A stretch of 64,000 nt of DNA from Sipunculus nudus (taxonomy: Eukaryota > Annelida > Sipuncula > Golfingiida > Sipunculidae), in contig CM049309.1 in the NCBI GenBank assembly GCA_026874595.1, positions 50,258,079-50,322,078 on the forward strand, in the 5' to 3' direction. This document shows positions 11,690-24,792 of this stretch, piece after piece. The notes under the pieces are model-generated. The model did not search any database. It saw nothing but the letters and a program-made list of their open reading frames with translations, and had not been told where the DNA came from. The position numbers and the translations under genes were made by a program. Position 1 is the first letter of the stretch, and every line of letters starts with the position of its first letter.

Positions 11690-12550
11690 AGGAAAGCTTA
11701 TACCGTATCCCCCGGCGTTGTCGGCGTCTGCGTCCTCCGTAGACACCCAAGGTTAAAGTTTTTGGTTAACTCTCTAAAACTCGGCAACCACTTACCCGAT
11801 TGCCTTCATATTACACATATGTATTGTATTAGTTAGGAATCCCCTTATGATTTAGGGATCAAAAGGTCAAAGGTCAAGGTCACAGGCCCCCGTTTTTCAT
11901 TAACAGGTGCGGTAATTTTTTTTGTTAGGTTCATTATTCCATTGCTAATGAAGATATTTAAAATAAATAGAGTACACTGATGAACAGTGACAATACCTAT
12001 CACAGCTATTAGAATTTCCCAATATTTTAATTTTTGGGCCAATGATTAGCACTTTATGAACAATATTTGTACATATCCCGGTCAGCACAGGTATAAATTT
12101 TGGATTAAACTCTTTATAACTAACAAAACACTCAGCCTATTGTTTCATATTCTAGGTTAAGTTTTTTTGTGGGGCTTATCGCTCCATGGCTAGTGAAGAT
12201 ATTTCTGTTTAACTTATACTGATGTTGTGTGACATTACCCATAGATTTATCTGATCGGGTTTTACTATTGGCAAAATCCACAGGGTGATCAGAGGTCACC
12301 AAGCTACTTTATGGTGTCGATGCGAAAACTTAACAGGAAAGTGATGGATTTTGATGAAAATAAATAGAAAAAGATAATCAATATTATATCTCACCTAAGT
12401 TTGATCCCGCAAAAATCGGTGCATATGTAATGAGGTCAGAGTTCACAAGAAATATGACGGGCATATTACGCAGCCCTGTGGTGCTCCTTGTTTTCTGAAT
12501 GCCCTGTACGGGCGAGCTTTGTTGTCCTCAGACGACTTGTTTTTAAATAT
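11690..12550 (+). repeat. Dispersed repeat of the GGTCAAAGGTCAAGGTCA type
   Basis: It starts with CCCCCGGCGTTGTCGGCGTCTGCGTCC, continues with a GGTTAAAGTTTTTGGTTAA phrase and, near 11860, with AAAGGTCAAAGGTCAAGGTC. An internal phrase CATTGCTAATGAAGATATTT near 11941 recurs as CATGGCTAGTGAAGATATTT near 12185, so the interior is partly duplicated with a spacing of about 243 bases. I recall similar phrases from mollusc non-coding DNA. Class unknown; edges approximate. Confidence 0.55.
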
Positions 12551-12644
12551 TGTTCATGGTAGAGGTCACCTCCAGCATTTTTTTTAATTCTACCTTAAAG
12601 CTAAGTATGTACACCTGCAGAATTCCATTCTAGTCTCGAACTAC

Positions 12645-12939
12645 GTGACAGGACAGTATCACACGCTTGCTCTCCTTTTGTAACCTGGCGTCAACCAGAC
12701 CCGGTTACTACTGACCTGCGAGCTATGGGTGCGTAATCGTCCCCATTGCTGGTTTATACCACCGAGGAACCCACGAAAGGTGCACTTGTTTGTGAGTGAA
12801 ACACGGCCGTTGGGCACGGCCTTCCCATTAAGCTCGCAGAGCGCTCATCCTGGTGGGAGGCAACCGCCTCGGCTAAGATTCGAACTCACGATCTCCCGGC
12901 TTCGAGTCCTGTGCTTTTCCCTTGAGCCATATAAGCCGG
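12645..12939 (-). mobile_element. tRNA-derived SINE, copy 1
   Basis: Read on the minus strand it starts near 12939. It contains a box-A-like GGCTCAAGGGAAAAGC, then CACAGGACTCGAAGCCGG, then a box B (GAGTTCGAATC, about 12877-12887) in tRNA spacing. The non-tRNA body ends with a TTGACGCCAGGTTACAAA phrase followed by GATACTGTCC. The copy at 49406 shares the head, the CACAGGACTC phrase, the tail phrase (TGACACCAGGATACAAA) and the ending (ACACTGTC). The family is therefore a SINE with a tRNA head and a conserved tail. Pol III transcription is inferred from the boxes. Confidence 0.8.
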
Positions 12940-13136
12940 TAAGCAGGTTAAGCTATATAATATAGTCATATTTTAGGTTAGGGTGTTATCTACATTGTAT
13001 TTCTGTCTCATCGATAAATACGATGATACAGCATGGATGGCGTATCGGTTAGGTTTCGATATACGTATCGATATGTATGGATCTTTCGGTATATTGATAT
13101 TTGATACGGCCCTAATGTATATGTGTTTATGTGATG

Positions 13137-13279
13137 GTATATAGATATATATGTGTGCGTGTATATATGTATATATATGTATATATGTATATATATATAT
13201 ATATGTTTTAATATATGTGTGTATGTGTATATATGTATATATGTGTATGTATATATATATATTTGTATATGTATATATG

Positions 13280-13324
<45 letters not shown>
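13137..13324. repeat. Mixed TA/TG microsatellite
   Basis: Alternating TATATG, GTATATAT and pure TA words. All long open frames here translate as (IY) or (YI) repeats and are not genes. Confidence 0.95.
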
Positions 13325-13327
<3 letters not shown>

Positions 13328-15540
13328 TATGCATCACGCAATAATGGATATGTTGACACGGAACACTAGTAATTTCGGCCGTCAAGATGTTCTGGAGTCT
13401 ATCATCGATCACACATTGCATCGATTCCACATTGACATATCGTTTTGGATGGCAGACTATCATCTGTACTAGCCATACAAACATCGTAAAAGACACTTAG
13501 CATCACCTACCGTTTGTCGATTATATGTTTCTACGACTTTAATTATTTCGTTTTGTACAAGAAAAGTATAAATTTTATAATACAGATTTACTACACAAGA
13601 GGACCTGGAGTTACAAGAGATAAATATGTACCTAAGTACATGCAAACAATCAAAAATGTATTCTTGATGTACACTAGTTGTCAATCCCACAATGATCAGC
13701 ACACACTGGGTCACCTTGGGTGTTCATGCTTGTCGCCATTTTTGTGTATGCGGGTGAGAGGGACAGTGAGAAGAGTGCAATTTCATTAGTTGAATAACAA
13801 GAAAATTGAAATTCTTGAAGGCAGAAATATATCATTTGCCTGCTGTATCAAATACTCGATCTACACTGAACGCTTCCAAGAGAGGATAGGATTTATAAGT
13901 ATTAATTTTGACAAATCGACCCGGAAATATGCGAGGTGTTCGCGAACTCTGTTTAAGCAAATTCCAAATTATATTATTTAGGTGCATTGATATGTAAAGC
14001 TTTTTGGTTAATACACATTTTTTACCTGTTGATTTTTACTACAAAATAAAACAATGTGTTTTTTTTCCAGGCGGAATTTTTTAACATATATATTTACAGA
14101 ATAAAAGTATAAACATGGTTTTTTTTCAGCTATGATCCTTGCGGTTACTCACTATCTATGAGAAATGCTGTTTGCGAAAAGTATGCATCTTCAACTGGCA
14201 ATTATATATATAATTATATGTAGGCCCGCTTGAACAATTAATGAATTATTATCCTTTGCATGAAAAGGGATAGCTTCGTGAATATATCAGTTTGTTCACA
14301 ATACAAGGAATTTATTGTTTGGTTTGAACAATATAAGCCTAACAATAAGAGAAATTATGCACAGTCCCATGTAAAAAAGGTTTCCGTGGAAACCGGTGAA
14401 ATAACTTCATCTTTCGGCATCCTAAATGTCAATTGTTCGCCGAATTTATGTTATTTCTTTCGCAAATTGTGTCTCTTTGGTAGATAAATACTTGCAGTTA
14501 TCCTTGGGTTATACTAATAAGAAAATGAAACTATTCTGTACTTATTGAAACATAAACATAGTCAAATGGACACCAGGTAATAGGAAAAGAAATATAATAG
14601 CTAAATGTATTGAAATGATTACAGCCTAAGTATAATTTACCTCTCTATTTTTATGCTTAATTAACTTGAGATGACGATTAAAATAAGCCTATTATAACTA
14701 TAAATGTATTATATCCATAAACGGTCAACATCAGAGATGCTAGCTATTTGCTGTTTGGCAAAGAAGGCTCCAGTTATTGTACATATAATCATGTTTATAA
14801 AGCTTTCATTCAATAATAAGTGAAAGTTTTACAACATAACCATGTCACTATGGGAATCTGATAAAACACGGAGCTGAAACTCTCTGAATTAATTATGTCA
14901 ATAATGAGGTTATTTACGTGACGGATTTCTTGTAATTAGACTATTCATCGCCACATCAAGGCCACTGTGATATTCTTGATAAAAAAGTTCTTTTTCGGTT
15001 GTTGGCTTCCACACAAGTACAGGGAGATAAAAGATTCATATGGAAACTTCTAATTATATATTCTGAATAAATAAGGAAGGAGTTCGTTAATGTAGAGTAC
15101 ATTAAAAGAAGTACAAATAAATGACAAAACGGTTCATTAATGTGTGGTATATTAAAATAAGTTTTGCACTGACTTTTCCCTTGATGCTTTCTATTTGAAT
15201 TTGTAAATCACATAGATAGTGTTTAAGGTAAGTTTTATTCATACTGTTCATTAAAGACAACTAGTTTCGAACTGTACTAATACGTATTATAGATCTCTTC
15301 AGTGGGATATGTAGGCTTACTGAAGTCGACTTGTGTCTGTTATCTATTTAGAATTGCAGCTATTTTATATTTTACACTTCTGCAAATTTTGTTTGTTGTT
15401 CATATCAAATATTGCCTTGTATGGAAAACGGGTAACCCTTTTTCGAAATCTGACCTGCGTAATCTGTGTAAGAGATCTACGGGCCTGTAGGCTTGACCGT
15501 AATGACAAGCGTTCCTATTAAAGAGGATGGTCAAACGCAC
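13325..15540. other. Unassigned AT-rich stretch
   Basis: Several frames of 60-90 codons are present on both strands but none shows a recognisable domain. I see no repeat ends or RNA genes. Confidence 0.4.
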
Positions 15541-15544
15541 AACC

Positions 15545-15685
15545 CAGGGGCGGATCCAGGATTTTGAAACAGGGTGGGTCAAAGCCTGGAATACTCATGA
15601 AAAACCCTTAAAAAGTCCACAGGCCCAAAGCGGGGGGGGGGGGGGGGTCCGGACCGCCTTAACCCTCCCCCTGGATCCGCCTCTG
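15545..15685. mobile_element. CAGGGGCGGATCC element, copy 2 (most complete ends)
   Basis: The left end is CAGGGGCGGATCCAGGATTT and the right end is CTGGATCCGCCTCTG, a nearly perfect inverted pair of about 15 bases. The interior holds a long G run (about 15634-15648) and the palindrome GGTCCGGACC. The element is 141 bp and non-coding, so it depends on another element's transposase. No clear flanking duplication is visible. Confidence 0.85.
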
Positions 15686-16260
15686 TAATCCTTTATGTAA
15701 AAAATCTACATCCTGTTTTTTAGACTTTTAAAATTATATTGATATATATAAACGACAATAAACATTCGTTCCAAGAATATAGGTATGACAGAGAACGCAG
15801 TGTTGCTTCAGTTTGAATAATGAGAATTTCTATCTAAGTCTGGTTTCCTATGATACATGATGGTGGGTAGTGTCTCTTATAATACAGTCCTCGCGTGGAT
15901 GTATTCTAAGGATGCCACCGGAAATGCCAGCCACGTACCCAGCATGAAACCAGCAGCAGCCCTGTGGTCATTTCCTGCCTGAGTTCATACATGTTCCATT
16001 TCAAAGACGTCATTATAACCCTACTGTCTCGTTCGTTGCAAGGGTACAAGGCTTTTAGTGCTTTTTATGAAGCTGTTTGAACATATGGAGAATCTCAATA
16101 GGAATCGAATACCAGACGAAAGGTCAGCTGTTACAGTGATCGAATGAAAGGCATGCAGCACATGCCCCGTAGGCCATATAAGAATTTTATAGAATCAGAG
16201 AGAGTTGGGTTATTGTGGTTTATATAACCGAGACCACGCGTTGAAACGTTTAAAAATTGC
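15686..16260. other. Unassigned stretch
   Basis: No recognisable coding, RNA or repeat feature. Confidence 0.4.
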
Positions 16261-16268
16261 TTCAACAT

Positions 16269-16351
16269 ATTCACTACGCTTCGGTCTTCAGAAATAAGTT
16301 CGGCTCCGTCAAGCAAAATCACTGATTTTAAAAAGCCGAAGCGTAGTGAAT
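16269..16351. repeat. Perfect 16-bp inverted repeat
   Basis: ATTCACTACGCTTCGG at 16269-16284 is exactly inverted at 16336-16351, with 51 bases between. It could be a short hairpin or the two ends of an 83-bp miniature element. No related copy was noticed elsewhere in the window. Confidence 0.8.
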
Positions 16352-16689
16352 GATGCCGACAGTGGACTTCGAATTGACGAGCCTCTCAATATTAAATGTG
16401 CCGCCGACTTAGATATTTTTAAAGGTTTTCGCGTTTTCATTTCCTCAATTGTCTTAGCCATCTTTATAATCTATTAGGGATTAATATAACGAGTCTCTCA
16501 ACATAATATTGCATTTCAATTTAATTCTAGACAACTGTACTTCTATACTACTGTATTGTCAGAATCTTGATGATTATTGTAGTTTCTTGTATTTTGCTCC
16601 TGTCACAGGGCCCCGCCCGCAACAAAGGACTCTCCCGGTACGTGCTACCCTTAAAAATGTTATAATAAATTAATAAATATTGGAGAAAT

Positions 16690-16990
16690 CATAGAACAGA
16701 AGGGGGAAAATAAGATATAAAGAAGACAGACAAAAAGACCTATACAAGGAAACAAAGAGGAAGATGAATATCATGATATATAACATGAAGAATAAAATGG
16801 TGGAGACAATACGGGGAGAGTTTTAGGGTAGAAAAAAAAAGAAAATAGGAATAATATAGAGAGAAAAAGACAGAGACAGGGCAAGTAATAGGATTAGAGA
16901 ACAGAACAGAGAAAAAAAGGAACAGAGAAGAGAAGACAAGATGATTCAGGGAGAAATAGAGATGAAAAAGAGAATAATATAGATGTAATG
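16690..16990 (+). repeat. Purine-rich strand, about 300 bp
   Basis: The plus strand is dominated by A and G in irregular AGA, GGAA and AAAG words, with few pyrimidines. The 116-codon minus-strand frame here, rich in F, L and S, is the translation of this bias and not a gene. Confidence 0.75.
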
Positions 16991-18010
16991 GAATTCGGTT
17001 TAGTACATCGTGCATAAAAAATAAACATACATAAATCAATGTTTGACAGATCACGGTAAGAAATATCATACTAGATGGTAAACATTTCACTAGTCATAGT
17101 TTGTGGATTCATAAATTAATATTAACGCCCTAATAAATTGAGTGATAATATCCTTTAAGTATTTTTCTCTCTTTACGAGATGATATAAATTAATTGGACC
17201 GGTCACAGTGATGATAGATAGCACTGAATGACGCAGGCAAAATGCCACGTACCGCGAATTTTAACCAATATTAATTATATAAAATGACAAGACCAAAAAC
17301 CTTGGAAGTCAAATGGTGCATAAATCCTTGATCCTACGCCTAGGCAACTTGGTCAGATCTGATGGTTGTTTCAGTGGAAACTATTCACATACTAGAGATG
17401 TTAAATATACATGAAATATAGTTTTTCTGGTAGCCGTACCGCACAACTTGAAAAATCATAATTTTCAAGCTTCCAACCAGTGTTTCTTTTCTTTTTCTCC
17501 CATGGTTTTTCTCTCCTCGTGTGGGAGTTGTCCATATATGATCAGGTTTTATTTATCAAACAGACATAAATGGACTATGTTTACTCGCACATAAGCCCAT
17601 ATTAACTTTCAGAGGAGGTGAAGTAGTAATTCGAGATGGTTTAGCTTGGAAAACCTTTGTATTCAGGCTAAATCAACTGATAGCATGAGACCATACTCAT
17701 GTTATTACAAATGTTAATGTACCTTTAAGGATCAGCATCTATGAATCTCCTACTTCACTACAATTTATTAAGTTTTCTCAGAAAAGACAATATAGGCAAT
17801 CTAGATGAAATAAATCGCACCGGGAACGCAGGAGAGATATGCGGATTCAATATAAAAAGCTGTGGCTAGTCAGACAATTATTGGACCCCGCCTCAACGAT
17901 TGATTAAATTATAGCTGCAACAGGAATTCTAGGAATTCATTTAACTTTCGAAACTTGAACAGTATGGTTCAATCATTTTCAATTTTCTGGTCAGAATTCA
18001 TTTTCTTATA
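16991..18010. other. Unassigned stretch
   Basis: AT-rich DNA without a recognisable feature. Confidence 0.4.
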
Positions 18011-18011
18011 T

Positions 18012-18013
<2 letters not shown>

Positions 18014-18070
<57 letters not shown>
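18014..18070. repeat. (TA)n microsatellite
   Basis: TA tract of more than 50 bases. Confidence 0.95.
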
Positions 18071-18071
<1 letters not shown>

Positions 18072-19114
18072 TGAGCTCAAGCATAGGATATATATCAACA
18101 AAATGTGGGAACTTCTCAATCCATCAGTTCATTTTTATACAATGACAGAAGCAGGCTTAACGAAACGTTTTGTTTTCTCCGTGTTGTTATTCTTCCAATC
18201 ATAGGTACTACACAAACGATTTAAAACTTGTGTTGATTATGTAGAGTCATGATCACACCTGACAGAATATTTTATTCACCTAGGAATTTAGACATGGTCC
18301 ATTAAGTTTTTAATATAAATAATCACCTACTAATCTTTGATGGTGAACGGTTAGTACCGTTTATGCCCCGTTTATCCTTTTATGTATCTCTAGCTATGGG
18401 GTTATTCCATGAGAATACGCTTTTGGTCCTGGACAAGGGCATTGCAGCTTATCAAGAAAGGTTTCATATGAGAACCAGGTTATATAGTGAAAATCCGAAT
18501 GTCTGGTATCAATGTGTGGATGTTTTCAAATATATGAAATACTTTATAAATAAATAAATATTTATTATAAATAAAATATATTGATATTAAAAAATAGTGT
18601 TATTGTTGATGTGATCATAATTTTCCCCCATTATTTGGAGTACGCTTGTTCTGGTAGGTTTAAGTTTACAGCATTCTAAATATTTAAATCATAACTATGT
18701 TTAGCCAGGAACTTATATAACTCATTATAAAACTAAAAAAGTCTTACTCGTGTGAACTTTAAAAAAGATCGTAACAGACTGATCTACTTTCAGACTATCA
18801 GTTCCAGATGTTCAATTTGGCGTGTGAATGCCAACATATCTCTGGTCTAGAAATCACGCCTGTCGCTCAGCCATTCTGGTGTATGAATTTGATGAAAGCC
18901 ACCAACAATGAAGACATTCCGTGAGCTATGTTTTCTGAGCTTGCTTCATAGATGACGTCACTCTGATCGTTTAAAGATAATAAAGAGTTTAAAGTGGTGC
19001 TTTCTTTGCTGAAAATTTTACAGCGTTAATAAAGAGTACTAATATTCGGAGTAGATAACAAATCAATGAAAAACATACGAACTATTCAAGTGGTCGAATG
19101 TATCGCTGTTTAAC

Positions 19115-19118
<4 letters not shown>

Positions 19119-19184
<66 letters not shown>
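19119..19184. repeat. (TA)n microsatellite
   Basis: TA tract of about 66 bases. The frames across it on both strands are repeat artefacts. The surrounding 18071-20278 holds no recognised feature. Confidence 0.95.
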
Positions 19185-19186
<2 letters not shown>

Positions 19187-20278
19187 TTGTAGCTGTTGCT
19201 TGCAGAAAACCTGCAGATCTATATATATATATTGTTCAGGCGGTAATTTTAATCCGCACAAACAATGGACGTCCATCGGTGTTTGGCAATGATTAGGAAA
19301 AGTTGATATTTTTATCCGTATATAACAACGTCAGTTAACATGTCTGAACTCCGACAATAGTGAAATAACGATTTAAGTCAAATTTATTAAATGTATACTT
19401 TGCAAGTTTCAAGACGTTTTTTCGCGAAGTGACAGCGTAGATTGATATCTTTTAGTAGACGATGTGTTTTTTTTCATATTTATGGTACTACAGTTACTAC
19501 TATCACACAGTCAACGTTTATCAAAAGTGTCCTTGACCCTGTCACTTCTGTCTTATTTCGTGACAGAAGGGACGGTTTTCTCATATATTAACTGAAATGT
19601 TTCAATCAAGTTCCTTGCAAGGCCAGGTGTTGGTTATCTTGACAGTCAATTTTTTCTTTCAAAATAATTTGGAATAAATAACGCCAAAAACCCATTGGAC
19701 GGACCACAGAGTGTGCGTTTCTTCCAATTAATTATCTGGAAGAAGATAAACCTATATAATTGTGAAGGAATGAATGTGACTGGTGAATATGTAAATTTAT
19801 ATATACTGGCAACATTTAGGTGCCTTATAGAACTGCTTGTTTAAGCACTGCAGTAATATATCGATCTTGCTCAACGATATACTTATTGTAGATGGGAGGC
19901 CTATAAGCGTTTTAAATTCGTAAACCAGAAGATTTATCATATATTCATTTGCTTCCATCATATTCAGAATCATTAGTATAAAGAAATTAAACAGATACCT
20001 ATCCACATAATAGATCTTAATCTGCCTTGACAGTTTCGTTCTCAAAAGTAAAACACAATTTTTGAAGACTGTCAGTTTATGCTAATTCTGACGCTTAGGG
20101 TTAAGGAGCATGGCATGGCTAGCGAGGGCTGTATACACAAGTGTGGTCATTAAGGTTGAGTGACGACGATAAGGCTTTGACAAATCCTGTGAAATCGTCT
20201 TTTTACATAATCCCCTATGACGCTTCTCATCAATCACTGTTAGAATAAGGGAAGTACCGCTAAAAAACTATTTGTATT

Positions 20279-20590
20279 GCCCCCGCCAGGAGGGCATGCG
20301 TTCATTCCCTTTCGCGTGTGGGGATGTGTGTGTTTGTGAATGAGCTTTGCTTTTGGTTTGGGTCCGGCTCATGATCCGAATCCTGGAAGGACTGCCATGA
20401 ATATTCACAAATGTGCAGTAACTTATGCATGTTGGAACATGGGAATAATAAGTGATGCCGAATAAGTGAATGCAAACACTTGTTGGGGGAACTTATGCAC
20501 CATTGAACCTTGGAATATGGGCCAATAAGTGAATGGAAACACGGGTTGCAGAGTACCCTACATAAAGGGCTGCCCTCATGCATATTTCTG
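20279..20590 (+). repeat. Dispersed repeat family D, copy 2
   Basis: It starts TGCCCCCGCCAGGAGGGCAT and shares with the 2016 copy the cgttcatnccc phrase, the CATGATCCG phrase, ATTCACAAATGT and a late CATAAAGGGCTGCC motif (compare CACAAAAGGGATCTCC). The minus-strand 93-codon frame is a shadow. Confidence 0.75.
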
Positions 20591-21099
20591 GATAATCATA
20601 CATTCAGTGCACTGGTGAATACAGCTCAGAGGGACCTATTCAGATTTTTGGTATCCATACCTTATCAGAGGGAATAACTGAGGTAACTAATGATAGAAAG
20701 TACAGCATGCACGGACAGCTAACCGTAAACTAAATAAGTTTCAGTCGGGAATTCGATACATTATATCTTGGTAACAGACTATTTGGAATGAACAAAAATT
20801 TGCTTTCGAAAGGATGATAATATAAATTTGTTACCAGTAGATCCATGTAGTGAAGCAAATGCATTTGTAAGTCTTCGGGGAAATCTCTGGAAATTTCATT
20901 TGCATTTTTTTATGTTATTTAAGCCTAATCCTGTGAAAGGAGGTAATGAGGATGGCGTAATAAAGTTATATAAGATATTAGACGCTTGTACGCTCGGTTG
21001 GAGACCAGGCTGTGTTTATAAGCAGCATTCATTAGACTCATTTAGCACGATGGGTCGGTAAGAGCCTCTTACAGTCCTCGTTAGACGATATTAACCCCA

Positions 21100-21475
21100 C
21101 TGCGCAGACTCTGACTCAAAAGAGTACGGCTGTTTAGGGACTGTTGGATTTAAAATCTGACACCCACAATGCACCGGGGCTTCTAAATTCACCAGCGGCG
21201 TAGGTATACATGTATTGAAGAGGACAAAGTTGTCCGTTGAAGTGTGTTCCATAAGAATTGTTTCAAAGTAAATTACATAAACATGTTTTAATGTGGTTAG
21301 GGTTTTACGGAGTAAGTAATACTTTGTAAGCATGCGCATGTGGAATGTAAACAAAGGAGTTTCCTTGTAATGTTACATTCTTTTTTTATTTTAAAGATTG
21401 ACATGTGAGACAAATAGTCCCGGCCGTCCCACAGTGTCCAAACAGAAACGAGTTCTGGCGGAAGGGTGGATATTC
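21100..21475 (+). repeat. Dispersed repeat family E, uninterrupted copy
   Basis: It has AAGAGTAC, then GACTGTTGGAT, CTGACACCCACAATGCACCG, GTAGGTAT, a GTAAGCATGCGCATGTGGAA phrase and GGCGGAAGGGTG. The same order occurs at 37690-38620, where a 568-bp element splits the repeat at GTAGGTAT. This copy supplies the empty-site reference. No coding content is recognised. Confidence 0.75.
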
Positions 21476-21944
21476 ACAGCCAGCTAATTAGAGAACAGCT
21501 GGTGAGCGCAAGCCTCCGCACTGCTGGTCTATTCCAAGATAGAATGAACTGGACTTTCCTGTCACAAAGACCTACCTCTAAAATGCCTAAGAAAACCGTT
21601 AAATTTAAAGATCATTACCTCGAATGCAGACCCATGTGTACTAATGATATGTCATACAAGTACTGATACATACATATTATGAATTTTAGCTATATATGTT
21701 GGCTCCTATCAATATAGAATTTGATTTACCCCAATACCCTCATTTAGATTTTGACAAGTGCATTTGTTTAATTAAAATAAACACCTGTGTACAAAATGAA
21801 TTTCAAATACCGTGGGAAGGCAGGGCTTACTTGTGCAACTGTCTCCGGTACTTAGGTGTACCTGAATCTAGTTTACTAGCACAAAACTGAACGATACAGA
21901 GGAACGTTTGAACCGTGGGCGCAACTTCCTTATGCAATCTAATT

Positions 21945-21945
<1 letters not shown>

Positions 21946-21981
<36 letters not shown>
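21946..21981. repeat. (CA)n microsatellite
   Basis: About 18 CA units. Confidence 0.95.
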
Positions 21982-21982
<1 letters not shown>

Positions 21983-22407
21983 GCACATCCTTGGAATTGG
22001 GTGTATCATGTTAACCACCCCCATTGACTCAATACAGCGCTTAATAATATTTTATATAGTGGCCGGAGGGGGGGGGGGAGAGTATTTTCAGGGAAATCCC
22101 GACTTTGTATCGGTCGCTTTGAAACATCAACCTCCCTGCCGATGTATGCTCTTTCTTTTTGACTGTGTGGGCGTAGGACCCACAGCCGCAGTAGAGCGAG
22201 GGAGACCCCAAGGCAAAAAAGTCCATTAGGAGGATATTGGTCTTATAAGGAAACAAATATGATCGTGTTTTATTTAATGTGGCTAGCCTTGGTTCCTCGG
22301 GGAAACATGTCTCCACCTTCACTTAGAAGAGATGATTAATTCAGTATTCACAGTCTTAGTTTACGATGGTGTAAGAATGTATCCATATAACATCTTACCT
22401 CCTACAA

Positions 22408-22409
<2 letters not shown>

Positions 22410-22500
<91 letters not shown>
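22410..22500. repeat. (TA)n microsatellite, about 90 bp
   Basis: The longest pure TA tract in the window. Flanking (IY)n open frames are artefacts. Confidence 0.95.
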
Positions 22501-22503
<3 letters not shown>

Positions 22504-22814
22504 CGAATTACACGCTTTTACTTTTATAAACCTGTTGACATGGCCTTTCAAAATTGATATCTTGAGATTTACCACCATCATACCATCATCCAGTTGTTCA
22601 GAAAGTCTTTCATTAAATGCACGATTTATATCACACAATCAGGTTATTAAGTTCTCAATCATTTAGAGTCTATGTATAATTACCGTATTTAACGATGAGT
22701 GATAAATAATTCGGTATATATAAAGTTTCTAGGCCATGGATATGATTTATTTCCTGACAATCTTTCTAATGAAACACAATATTTTATCGAGTCCGTGCAG
22801 TTCGCAATAACGCT

Positions 22815-23060
22815 TGAAGGGGCCTATTCCGATATTTGCCATGTAATAACTAAGGAAAATCCTTTTAGCATTTTATAAAAGAGGCCAGAAATCGTCGACC
22901 CCACCGCTGTTCGTTTTGTTTGTGTCTACGTATTTGTAACATATTGGGGGCTCACCGAATAAATCAAAACAAATTCAAAAGGATATCTGGCGGCAAGTCG
23001 GACGAAGCTCAGTTTTGCATTTAGCAACTATAGTCACCGTTACATTAAATTCAACCACCC
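22815..23060 (+). repeat. Dispersed repeat family F, copy 1
   Basis: It starts AAGGGGCCTATTCCGATATT and includes GGCCAGAAA, a TATTGGGGGCTC phrase, AATAAATCAAAACAAATTCA and ATCTGGCGGCAAGTCGGA. Equivalent phrases occur at 58649-58900, and partly at 49188-49330. The left end (AAAGGGGCC) is shared with the TTAA element at 41357, so F may be a longer relative of that family. Confidence 0.65.
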
Positions 23061-24640
23061 ACCTTAGGTTAGATGGGTTTTTCGTTTATCAACATTGTTG
23101 TGATTAACAGCATACAAATAAACACGCTCCTCTATCCGTCTGAGAGGCGTTATAAGATTTTTTTAACATAAATTAACTAAAGTTCATATCGTCTTATGTT
23201 AAATAAATAATTATATATGTTAAATAAATGTCAATACTGAGTGCACAAATATATAATTCATTTTGTCCAATAACTCAAATGCTTGGCAGAGCTGTTACGC
23301 TTTAGAACACCTATGTATGCTTATTAATTCTTCTACACAAATATACATGGACAAACTCTTCATGACAATATAGTCAATAAAGGGTGGTAAGTATGAATAT
23401 CTTTAAACAGTACACTACAAACAAGTTTTATCCAATTTTATACAAATCTTAAAAAAAAAAGAAATGTTTAAAAACTAATTTTAAAAATGCCCCAACGTTT
23501 ATACATAATTGCGTTTGCAAGCTGAAATATCATTAAAGGGTTAATAAAGTTGAAATGAACAAAGCTGAATAAATGAAAACATTTCTCTTAAATATTCCTG
23601 TTTAAGTGAAATAGAAACGACTGGATATGGCATAATGCTGAAATCGACAAGGCAGAAAAAAAACGAAATAAACAAGACCAGGAGGTGAAAAAGACACAGC
23701 AGAAAAAAAAAAGAAATAGACCGGTAGCTCTTCGAGGAATGTCAGGAATAAGGGATCTTCCGTACATTTAGAGGAACCTTGTCAGCCTCAATTACTCTCG
23801 GTGTGACAAGATGTTCTGCCGCCTCTCACACCAAGACACATGAAACATACCTGTTGAGAGTATATTGATCAGATGTTAAGGAACCGCATCACGCACGTTA
23901 TCTGGGAATGTCCACAGTTTATCTTAAGAACGGACGTGTCAGATACACACAAACATGCGTTTGTATCCGAAAGGACCGAGCTCTAATGAAAGAACACAGA
24001 CTATCTAATGCCTCAGGCCGTGGTATGTTTGAACGGATGTGATGATCAGCCGTTGCCGTGACAACGCTTCTTAACCAGAAACAGCTGCACAGGTATATAA
24101 ATAATAAAAAACAATCCATGTACACCACCAGCTTGTTAAAGGGACCACCAAGCATGCTACATAAATAATAAATAATACGCAATTAATAAAAGGAACTTAA
24201 CCTTGTCCTTATATTAATATAATATATATTCATTATACTTTTTTTTATAATCAAGTTTCCAAATCTGATTTTAGATGACACTGGCGCGAATTGGGACTTA
24301 CACGATTTAATATAGACAATTTGCGTATACGGACCAAATCCAGAAGTATTTCAAGGTTATTAATCAAATATATTCTAAGGAAAACAGGTTATAATCATTT
24401 AATACGATCTAGTAGCGGCAGCTTTGTCCCTCCGGCGATTTGAAAGTTTACGGACGCCCTGCGAGTCCAAAGGGATTTGCGACTTACGACTAGACTAAAT
24501 GATCTAAATGTAAACTGCACGACTACCCGGAAAAAAGTCTGTATTGTGCACCATTCAGGAAATTCCTTTACATTTTTACGGACTAACTTTTCATATATAT
24601 TACATTTTATATATAAACGTTCCTCGATCGATAGGAGTTA
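23061..24640. other. Unassigned AT-rich stretch
   Basis: No recognised gene or repeat. The 87-codon minus-strand frame at 23919-24182 has no family I recognise. Confidence 0.4.
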
Positions 24641-24648
24641 GTTCTTCT

Positions 24649-24790
24649 TATATAACTACAACTACTACTCTTATTCGTACAACTATTATTATACTATTAC
24701 TACTATACTTCTACTTATACTACTACTACTACTGTTGCTGCTGCTGGTACTACTAATAATATGATAATAATAATACTAATGCAAATAATA
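24649..24790. repeat. Imperfect (TAC)n/(TAA)n trinucleotide tract
   Basis: ACT, TAC, ATT and AAT triplets dominate, including a CTGCTGCTG core near 24737. The tyrosine-rich frame across it is an artefact. Confidence 0.75.
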
Positions 24791-24792
24791 AT

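Larger units (their letters stand above)
11128..13114. mobile_element. Possible hAT-like composite element bounded by TAGGGC ends
   Basis: TAGGGCGTGG at 11128 is followed by clustered ATACGTATTG-type words. The opposite end at 13114 reads, in reverse complement, TAGGGCCGTATC, and also sits beside clustered ATACGTATCG words. The ends fit the loose hAT terminal pattern YARNG. I see no transposase and no matching 8-bp target duplication, and the interior contains other repeats (11690-12550, a SINE, a TA tract). The pairing is therefore only plausible. Confidence 0.35.

Noticed and set aside
12973-13496. Long minus-strand frames of 128 and 162 codons
   Set aside because: They are mostly (IY)n translations of the TA/TG tract and have no other content.
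16740-17090. 116-codon hydrophobic minus-strand frame
   Set aside because: It is the complement of a purine-rich strand, which gives F, L and S codons and few stops.
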